Assembly (NCBI GenBank): GCA_029532625.1
Contig: CM055862.1
Span: forward strand, 1-23,987
Reading direction: 5' to 3'
Source: Lomentospora prolificans
Taxonomy: Eukaryota > Ascomycota > Sordariomycetes > Microascales > Microascaceae
Length of the DNA stretch: 23,987 nt
This document shows positions 18,152-23,987 of this stretch, piece by piece. The position numbers were made by a program, and so were the translations under genes. Each line of letters starts with the position of its first letter. Position 1 is the first letter of the stretch. Under the pieces are notes generated by a model that had not been told where the DNA came from, did no database searches, and worked only from the letters and a program-made list of their open reading frames with translations.

Positions 18152-18200
18152 TTATCTTCTATTAGAAGATAAACTTGATATTGAATTTTCAATTCAAGTT
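18152..18200. repeat. Two tandem stem-loops forming the 3' end of cob
   Basis: The first is a perfect inverted repeat of two 10-base arms around one central base (18152-18172); it includes the cob stop codon. The second has outer arms AACTTGA and TCAAGTT and inner arms ATTGAA and TTCAAT (18172-18200) with one bulged base. Together they encode the last 16 residues of cob. They may be mobile hairpins that replaced the original cob tail. Confidence 0.75.
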
Positions 18201-19312
18201 ACAGCAGGAACTAATACTACGAAGTATGCAAAGAATAAAGCAGTACTTATTTGACCTAATTCTATATATGGACTTTCCACATGTTTAGAACCTAATACTA
18301 ATAACAATAAGAAATTAGTTACAAATATAAAGAAGATTATTCTACTTAAAGGTCTAAATTGTAAGTTTCTTAATCTACTTAAATCTGTAATAGGTAATAT
18401 TAACATAATTACTAATGCACTAAACATTGCAATAACTCCTAATAATTTATTAGGAATAGATCTTAATATAGCATAGAATGGTAATAAATATCATTCTGGA
18501 ACTATAGCAGGTGGAGTTTGCATAGGATTAGCCATAATATAATTTTCACTATCTCCTAAAACATTCGGTGCAAAGAATACAAAGTTACTTAAAACAAAGA
18601 TAGTAACAAATATTGTTATTAAATCTTTAAATAAGTAGTAAGGAGCAAAAGTAATTCTATCATAATTAGCTGATATTCCTAAAGGATTACTTGATCCAGC
18701 TGAATCGTGAAGGGCTATTAAGTGCATTAATACTAATGCAGCTAATACAAAGGGTAATACAAAGTGTAATGAAAAGAATCTGTTTAAAGTAGCATTATTA
18801 ACAGAGAATCCTCCTCATATAAATTCAACAATATCTTGCCCTATTCAAGGTATAGCACTAATAAGGTTAGTAATAACTGTAGCACCTCATAATGACATTT
18901 GACCATAAGGTAAAACGTATCCTAAGAAAGCTGTAGCCATCATTAATATAAGTATTACTGCTCCAATAGTTCAAGTTAATACTCTAGGACTTCTATAAGA
19001 TCCATAGTATAAACCTCTTCCTACGTGTAAGTAAACTAAGAAGAAGAAAGCTGATGCTGTATTACTATGTAAATAACGTACTAATCATCCATTATTTACA
19101 TCTCTCATAATGTGTTCTATAGAATTAAAAGCTTCAGCTACACTAGGGTTATAATGCATAGCAAGAGTCACACCTGTTACAATTTGAATTCCTAAACACA
19201 TTGCTAATAAAGAACCAAAATTTCAGTGATAACTAATATTAGTAGGTTGAGGAGAATCTACTAAATATGAATTAAATAATGTTAATAAAGATTTATGTTT
19301 TAATGCTCTCAT
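18152..19312 (-). CDS. cob: Cytochrome b, intronless
   Basis: This 386-residue subunit of complex III holds hemes bL and bH. ATG is at 19312 and TAA at 18152-18154. Heme ligands are H82 and H96 (RYLHSNTASAFF, LVYLHVGRG) and H183 and H197 (FFSLHFVLPF, LMHLIALH). The quinol-oxidation motif PEWY is at 272-275, and the NKLLGVIAMF segment follows. The C-terminal WIENSISSLSSNRR follows a TGA read as Trp and is encoded by two hairpins, so the tail may differ from relatives. No intron, unlike many fungal cob genes. Confidence 0.97.
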
Positions 19313-19447
19313 TTTTTTTTATTGTTATTTATTTAAATTAATATAGATATATATGATATATATCAATAATTTTTATATAAACTAATACTTTTAAAGTATT
19401 ATATGTTTATGTATCATTATATGATAAATGAATATATTTATATATTC
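19313..19447 (-). other. Spacer between trnC and cob, with hairpins
   Basis: This 135-base AT-rich leader of cob starts with a long A run (coding strand) directly before the ATG. It holds two perfect inverted repeats, 19346-19364 (two 9-base arms, one central base) and 19384-19400 (AATACTTT/AAAGTATT, one central base). No gene. Confidence 0.6.
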
Positions 19448-19518
19448 AAGATTATGGAGGAATCGAACCTCAAGCTAAAGATTTGCAATCTAAGCACAGA
19501 CCATCTGTAACATAATCT
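19448..19518 (-). tRNA. trnC(gca): tRNA-Cys (GCA)
   Basis: Acceptor AGATTAT pairs perfectly with ATAATCT. The anticodon loop TTGCAAA gives GCA. The T arm is TGAGG-TTCGATT-CCTCC-like, and the discriminator is T, as usual for Cys. The anticodon stem is weak, with only the three inner pairs clear. Confidence 0.9.
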
Positions 19519-19532
19519 TTTGGAAAATTCTG

Positions 19533-19937
19533 TTATTTATCTGAATAACCAAAATTTTCTGATTTTTGCATTAAAACTTTAGTTTGTCTACTTTCTATTT
19601 TTAACGCACTTTTACCTAATTCAAAAACAAAACCGACTGTAATAACTGCTATAAAGATCAACACTATTACTAATCCATATACACCATTTTCATATTCACT
19701 AACGGCAAATGGATATATCATAACAATTTCTAAATCTAATAAAAGATAAACTAAAGCAAAAATAAAGAATTTTACTCCAAATTGTGTTCTATTTTGACCT
19801 AAAAAACTATGAAATCCACATTCGAAAATACTATATTTTTCTTGATAAGGATTATGAGGTGCAAATACAAAATTTAATATTAAGAATATTAAAGATAATA
19901 TTGTTACAAATATAAATAAAAAAGTCATACTACTCAT
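19533..19937 (-). CDS. nad3: NADH dehydrogenase subunit 3
   Basis: This 134-residue complex I subunit sits near the quinone site. ATG is at 19937, immediately after the nad2 stop codon with no spacer or overlap, and the TAA stop is at 19533-19535. The loop YQEKYSIFECGFHSF holds the cysteine of the active/deactive switch region. YLLLDLEIVMIYPFAVSEY is the conserved acidic helix. The close coupling with nad2 implies a shared mRNA, as in other filamentous ascomycetes. Confidence 0.97.
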   Translation of the reverse strand: MSSMTFLFIFVTILSLIFLILNFVFAPHNPYQEKYSIFECGFHSFLGQNRTQFGVKFFIFALVYLLLDLEIVMIYPFAVSEYENGVYGLVIVLIFIAVITVGFVFELGKSALKIESRQTKVLMQKSENFGYSDK

Positions 19938-21611
19938 TTAATTATCAAATAACATTTGTACCAATATGGTACCCATACTTAATCATTCGTTATTTATAAA
20001 TATAAATAATAATATTATTAATGTAATTATTGAAATTGTGAAAGCAATAGGACTACCTAATGTTACCATTGGTTTATTTCCTACCAATACTTCTTTAATT
20101 TTTTTACCATCTTTATCTTTTATAAATCCAATTATATCTTGTGCTGTACCCAATACATTAGTATAAACTTGATTAGGATAATAGAAGAAAGTTTCTTTTA
20201 CAATATTTAAGTAATAAACTCCACCTATTACACTTGTAAGTATAGCAACTAATACTATAAAGATATATCCTTTGTCTAAGGCAGCACTTAATACCATTAA
20301 TTTACCAAAGAATCCTATAAGAGGAGGTATACCTACAAAAGAGAATATTGTAATTGCTAAACTTATAGCTAAGAAAGGATTTATATAAAAGAATCCTCTT
20401 AATTGACTAACCAATTGTATAGGAGAATTATTTTTATCTATTAATTTATCAGCTTCTTTATCATGATTTACATATAAAGCAAAAGAATAACCTACAGCTA
20501 TTAAAATAATAAACATATTTAAATTACTAATAGAATATTGAATAATGTAGAAAATAAATGCTTGTATAGATTCTACACTAGCTACTGCTAAAGCTAATAA
20601 TATAAATCCTACATGAGAAATTGTACTATAAGCTAATAATCTTTTTATTCTAAATTGAGTTAAACCAACAATAGTACCAACTAATAATGATAAGAATGAA
20701 CTTATTACTAAACTGAAAGTTCAATTTATTTCAAAGAAACTATTATTAGTGTAATATACTAATTGTAATAAAAGCATAAAGATAGAAATTTTCGCTATAA
20801 TAGCTACAAAAACAGTAACAACTGTAGGTATAGCATCATAAACATCAGGAGATCAGAAATGGAAAGGAGCTGCACCTATTTTAACTAAAAATCCTAAACT
20901 AAAAATTAATAAAGAAAAATTAATATAATAAGGTTTATATCAAGAATTTATACTATTAACATCACTTATATTATTAATAACATAAATAGCATCTAAACTA
21001 CTAGTACCTGAATTAGCATATAATAAGGCAGTACCTAATAGAATAAAACATGAACCTAACCCTCCTATTAAGAAATAAATTAATCCTCCTGTTGTAGATA
21101 ATTCTGAATTTCTATATATAGTACTAAGTAAATACAAACCATAACTTTGTAATTCTATTGAAAGGAAAATAGAAACTAAATCATTAGTTGATATTAATAA
21201 ACATGCACCTGTTATTATAAATAGTAGAATTAATGGATATTCTATTATTTTAAATTGTTCAGCCATTTTGTTATAAATTTTTGGAACAAAATGATCAAAT
21301 TTGTTATTTAATAAACTACCTAAAGTAGCAAAATGTCTTGTTCAAAGTTTTCTATAATGAAAACCAGTTAATTGTAATATTAAAATACTTAATATAAAAA
21401 TAAATATATGGAAAATTTGTGTTAAATTACTAACATATACTAAACCTCCATGTAATCCTATACCTTTACTTAAAACAGATAAACTCATATAGTCTTGTAA
21501 TATACAATATATTAAACCTATAATAGCTACTCTGTTAAATAGTATAGAAATATCTCGTCTTGATACAACGGCATTAGAAATTAATAAAAATAATATAGTT
21601 ATCATTATCAT
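19938..21611 (-). CDS. nad2: NADH dehydrogenase subunit 2
   Basis: This is a 557-residue antiporter-like complex I subunit. ATG is at 21611 (MIMITILFLLISNAVVSRRD) and TAA at 19938-19940, abutting the nad3 ATG. Landmarks are LVSIFLSIELQSYGLYLLST, GFLVKIGAAPFHFWSPDVYD, AIPTVVTVFVAIIAKISIF, RLLAYSTISHVGFILLALAV and FSFVGIPPLIGFFGKLMVL. A second Met two codons in could also serve as start. TGA is Trp. An in-frame TAA just upstream limits any extension. Confidence 0.97.
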
Positions 21612-21625
21612 TTAATAAATTTATT

Positions 21626-21698
21626 AGCTAGGAGAGAAATTCGAATTCTCATTTTTAATGTATGAAATTAAAGTTCTAACCTGTTAAACTATCCTAGC
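21626..21698 (-). tRNA. trnM(cau): tRNA-Met (CAU), copy 1
   Basis: Perfect acceptor GCTAGGA/TCCTAGC, anticodon arm TTAAT-TTCATAC-ATTAA (CAU), T arm GAGAA-TTCGAAT-TTCTC. A standard T loop suggests an elongator. It is one of three CAU tRNAs. Confidence 0.93.
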
Positions 21699-21706
21699 TT
21701 TTTAAA

Positions 21707-21780
21707 GGGTGAATACCCTGGGTCGAACAGGGAACTTACTGTGCCACATACAGTTGCTCTACCATTGAACTATATTCACC
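21707..21780 (-). tRNA. trnH(gug): tRNA-His (GUG)
   Basis: Acceptor GGTGAAT/ATTCACC, anticodon arm ACTGT-ATGTGGC-ACAGT (GUG), T arm CCCTG-TTCGACC-CAGGG. The discriminator is C, the histidine hallmark. Confidence 0.95.
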
Positions 21781-21853
21781 TTATGTTGGAGTGATTCGAA
21801 CACTCAATAGTAAATACCAAAAATTTATGACTTACCCATTAGTCCACAACATA
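21781..21853 (-). tRNA. trnQ(uug): tRNA-Gln (UUG)
   Basis: Perfect acceptor TATGTTG/CAACATA, D stem GAC/GTC, anticodon arm TAAAT-TTTTGGT-ATTTA (UUG), T arm GAGTG-TTCGAAT-CACTC. It directly abuts trnH. Confidence 0.93.
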
Positions 21854-21858
21854 TTAAA

Positions 21859-21930
21859 CAAGAGCACTTGGACTCGAACCAAGTATTTGAAGGTTGAAGC
21901 TTCATATTTTACCAATTAAATTATACTCTT
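21859..21930 (-). tRNA. trnW(uca): tRNA-Trp (UCA)
   Basis: Acceptor AAGAGTA/TGCTCTT, anticodon arm TGAAG-CTTCAAC-CTTCA (UCA), T arm CTTGG-TTCGAGT-CCAAG. The UCA anticodon reads both UGG and UGA, explaining the many in-frame TGA codons in the protein genes. Confidence 0.96.
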
Positions 21931-21943
21931 ATGATAACAAATA

Positions 21944-22027
21944 TATAGATGACAAGGGTCGAACTTGCAAGGTATTTAAACCATTCCATCCTAAGTGGAA
22001 CCTGTATTCCAATTCCAGCACATCTAT
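21944..22027 (-). tRNA. trnL(uag): tRNA-Leu (UAG)
   Basis: Class II tRNA. Perfect acceptor ATAGATG/CATCTAT, anticodon arm TTCCA-CTTAGGA-TGGAA (UAG), variable arm GGT...ACC, T loop TTCGACC. Confidence 0.94.
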
Positions 22028-22030
22028 TTA

Positions 22031-22103
22031 TGCTTGCGATAAGACTCGAACTTACAACCCAAATAGCTTCAATATTTTGCTCAACCAATTGAGCTTCACA
22101 AGC
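22031..22103 (-). tRNA. trnF(gaa): tRNA-Phe (GAA)
   Basis: Acceptor GCTTGTG/CGCAAGC, D stem GCTC/GAGC-like, anticodon arm AAATA-TTGAAGC-TATTT (GAA), T arm GTAAG-TTCGAGT-CTTAT. Confidence 0.94.
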
Positions 22104-22105
22104 TT

Positions 22106-22178
22106 TGGAAGTGCCAGGAGTTGAACCTGAATCAACAAAGTGCAAATTTGCAGTTTTACCAAATTAAACTACACCCCC
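22106..22178 (-). tRNA. trnA(ugc): tRNA-Ala (UGC)
   Basis: Acceptor GGGGGTG/CACTTCC with two G-U pairs, anticodon arm GCAAA-TTTGCAC-TTTGT (UGC), T arm TCAGG-TTCAACT-CCTGG. Confidence 0.93.
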
Positions 22179-22184
22179 TATATT

Positions 22185-22267
22185 TATCCGAAGAACGACT
22201 CGAACGTTCACGAAATTGCATCAATATATTTTAAGTATATCCTGTCTACCTATTCCAGCACTCGGAT
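22185..22267 (-). tRNA. trnL(uaa): tRNA-Leu (UAA)
   Basis: Class II tRNA. Acceptor ATCCGAG/TTCGGAT, anticodon arm ATATA-CTTAAAA-TATAT (UAA), T arm GAACG-TTCGAGT-CGTTC. It reads the very frequent TTA codon. Confidence 0.94.
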
Positions 22268-22269
22268 GG

Positions 22270-22342
22270 TAAGGCTAAAGTGACTCGAACACTTATCATT
22301 ACTGTCATGAGCAGTACACTTTACCAATTAAGTTATAGCCTC
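22270..22342 (-). tRNA. trnM(cau): tRNA-Met (CAU), copy 2
   Basis: Acceptor GAGGCTA/TAGCCTT with a G-U first pair, D stem ACTT/AAGT, anticodon arm TACTG-CTCATGA-CAGTA (CAU), T arm AAGTG-TTCGAGT-CACTT. Whether it inserts Met or a modified Ile cannot be told from sequence. Confidence 0.92.
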
Positions 22343-22344
22343 TT

Positions 22345-22415
22345 ATGCGGATGAAGGATTTGCACCAACGTCTTTTGATCATGAGTCAAATATGTTACTA
22401 TTACATTAATCCACA
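22345..22415 (-). tRNA. trnM(cau): tRNA-Met (CAU), copy 3, probable initiator
   Basis: Acceptor TGTGGAT/ATCCGCA, D stem ATGT/ACAT with loop AATAGTA lacking the GG pair, anticodon arm TTTGA-CTCATGA-TCAAA (CAU). The T loop is TGCAAAT instead of TTCRANY, on a stem with two U-U mismatches. An atypical T loop is, as I recall, described for the Neurospora mitochondrial initiator tRNA, so this copy is the best initiator candidate. Confidence 0.88.
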
Positions 22416-22416
22416 T

Positions 22417-22488
22417 TAGACTAGATGGGATTCGAACCCATGATGGCAGCATTGAAAGAGCTGTGTCTTACCACTTGACTACTAATCC
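22417..22488 (-). tRNA. trnE(uuc): tRNA-Glu (UUC)
   Basis: Acceptor GGATTAG/CTAGTCT with G-U pairs, D stem AGTC/GACA-like, anticodon arm CAGCT-CTTTCAA-TGCTG (UUC), T arm ATGGG-TTCGAAT-CCCAT. Confidence 0.94.
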
Positions 22489-22492
22489 ACTA

Positions 22493-22563
22493 AGTCCAGT
22501 GTAAGTATCGCACTTACTTCTATTGATTACAAAACAATTGCATTACTTTTATGCTAACCAGAC
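22493..22563 (-). tRNA. trnT(ugu): tRNA-Thr (UGU)
   Basis: Acceptor GTCTGGT/ACTGGAC, anticodon loop TTTGTAA (UGU) on the stem ATTG/CAAT plus one T-T, and T arm GTAAG-TGCGATA-CTTAC. The T loop has TGC instead of TTC. It is the first tRNA after the rnl 3' end in transcription order. Confidence 0.91.
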
Positions 22564-22599
22564 AAATAAATAATGTAAGATATATTATATTTTAGTCAT

Positions 22600-23118
22600 T
22601 TATAAAATTAGTACTTTATTCCTAAAATTTTCTAAATCTTTCAAATAAAGCCTATTAATTTCGTAGTATTATACTACGTATATTTAAGAAATATCTTAAG
22701 GTAAGTTTCAAGCCTATATGCTTTCAGCTTTTAACTTTAGCTAACTTAGCTTTCCTGCCGTGCTTATACTATATATAAACCTAAGTGATAATAGAAAAAT
22801 CCCGTATAATAATATAAATTATTATATGTAAATTAATATTGGGCATATAAACAACAGGTAAACCAGAGGTTAACAAGGTATATTGATATATACTTCTAGT
22901 TCCTTTCGTACAAAAGTTGTTCCTTATTATATTCTAATTCCCTCTAGAGGATGGAAACCATACTGTCTCACGACGTATTTAACCCAGCTCATGTAACTTT
23001 TTAATCGACGAACAGTCGTACCCTACATAGTTCCTGCATCCATGAGGATAAGTTAAGCCGACATCGAGGTGCCAAACCGCGCACTCATTTTGTACACTCT
23101 TGCGCAAATTAGCCTGTT
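22600..23118 (-). rRNA. rnl: Large-subunit ribosomal RNA, 3' exon
   Basis: This is the 3' part of rnl (end of domain V and domain VI). From 23118 the strand reads AACAGGCTAATTTGCGC, continuing the domain V sequence interrupted at 873. Next come GGTTTGGCACCTCGATGTCG and, at about 22890-22910, the sarcin-ricin loop core GTACGAAAGGAACTAG. The 3' end at about 22600 is estimated from the gap before trnT. In circular order this exon follows the rps3 intron. Confidence 0.92.
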
Positions 23119-23987
23119 CTATTTGTTATCATTTTTATTTCCATTTTTCTCAAAATGGTCCAGACTATGTCTTCATTTTTATTATTATTATAATTTTATT
23201 TGTTTTTATTTACCACTTATTCAACCTTTTACTGCAAAAGCCCCTATACGACGTTTAGAGTTAGTTATTGAATAAGATACATTTGGTTTATAATGTCCTC
23301 TGTAAAGAACAGAAGATAATCTGTTAAAAGAAGAATCTATATTTTTTAAACCTCCTTTTCATTTTAATTTATAGACTGCTCTATCCGCTCTATAACGTCT
23401 AGTTAATCTACCTTTTATTTCTAATCTTATACCTCCCATGTTTTTATATTTAATTGAATTAAATATTGATCTTTTTACTACCTTTTCTATTTTACTATTA
23501 CTAATAGCTAATAGTTTATAAGATAAAGACCCATTAGAGACTAATCTTAGATTATGTGATTTTAAATATTTATTATGTACATTGTACATATTTCTTAAAA
23601 ACATAAAGAAATTTTCATTCATATTTAAATTAGATAGTAAATGATTATCTTTATATTTATTATGAACTAAATTTGGATCTTTATATTTTTTTAAATTTGT
23701 TCTTTCTATTACTGTATTTACTTGAGGAAATTTAGCTCTATTAATTATACTATTAATTCCTCTCATTACAACGAATTTTCTTTTTTTTAATTTTAAAGCC
23801 AATGCCTTTGTAAAAATATCAGTATTATATACCAAAGATTTTAAATTTATTATATTGTATTCAATTTTTTTATTTAATATTTTAGTTAATAAGCCATTTA
23901 ATTTATATAAGAAATAAATTTCTTCAAATTTAAATCTATCTATTTTATAAGAATAAACATGTTTTCTTATAAGATTTATTTTTTTTA
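23119..23987 (-). other. Group I intron in rnl, 3' part
   Basis: This continues the intron that starts at 872. It holds the rest of rps3 and, after the rps3 stop, the S core element AAGACATAGTCTG (reverse complement of 23161-23173), which can pair ATAGTC with GACTAT of the R element to form P7. The last intron base is G (23119), the conserved terminal guanosine of group I introns. No homing endonuclease is present. Confidence 0.88.
23206..23987 (-). CDS. rps3: Ribosomal protein S3, C-terminal part
   Basis: This continues the frame that starts at 632. The first readable stretch is KKINLIRKHVYSYKIDRFKF, followed by LNGLLTKILNKKIEYNIINL and the conserved NTDIFTKALALKLKKRKF. The C terminus has MGGIRLEIKGRLTRRYRADR, GGLKNIDSSFNRLSSVLYRG and KRRIGAFAVKGWISGK, strong S3 signatures. 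A TGA after YKLK and another in KGWISGK are Trp. Stop TAA is 23206-23208. The protein binds the small-subunit rRNA near the mRNA entry. Frame with the N-terminal part requires one base fewer at or near 23979-23987. Confidence 0.95.

Noticed and set aside
21894..22145. Opposing frames of about 75 codons
   Set aside because: Both cover trnW, trnL(UAG), trnF and trnA and have no protein-like conservation.

Overview
The window reads as a complete circular fungal mitochondrial genome of about 24 kb, linearised inside the rps3 gene. All recognised genes lie on the minus strand, so gene order is given here in transcription order (descending coordinates). The features point to a filamentous ascomycete (Pezizomycotina): UGA is read as Trp throughout, with a matching trnW(UCA). 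A ribosomal protein S3 gene sits inside a group I intron of the large rRNA gene. The full set of nad1-6/4L, cob, cox1-3 and atp6/8/9 is present, and atp9 is still mitochondrial. The compact size, single-strand coding and gene order are what I associate with Onygenales/dermatophyte mitochondria, but that placement is inference and species cannot be fixed from the sequence alone.

Layout, in transcription order: rnl 5' exon (about 3330 to 873); group I intron with rps3 (872 to 1, continuing 23987 to 23119); rnl 3' exon (23118 to about 22600); a block of 11 tRNAs (T, E, M, M, L-UAA, A, F, L-UAG, W, Q, H) and a third trnM; nad2 and nad3 directly abutting; trnC; cob; atp9; cox2; trnR(ACG); nad4L; nad5; cox1; trnR(UCU); nad1; nad4; atp8; atp6; rns; trnY; cox3; trnK, trnG, trnS, trnD and degenerate copies of the last two; nad6; then V, I, two trnS(UGA), N and P leading back to rnl.

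The genes form one functional set: complex I membrane subunits, the complex III cytochrome b, the catalytic core of complex IV, the proton channel of ATP synthase, and the rRNAs, tRNAs and S3 protein needed to translate them. cox1 and cob have no introns, and there are no homing endonuclease genes. The only intron is the one in rnl.

No novel gene system was found. The points worth a second look are: reading-frame breaks in nad4L and rps3 at 8-base homopolymers; nad4 lacking an in-frame ATG; a trnS whose anticodon reads ACU rather than the usual GCU, next to a degenerate copy; a degenerate trnD copy; two trnS(UGA) genes with near-identical 5' halves but different 3' halves; and clusters of perfect hairpins in several spacers, two of which form the 3' end of cob.
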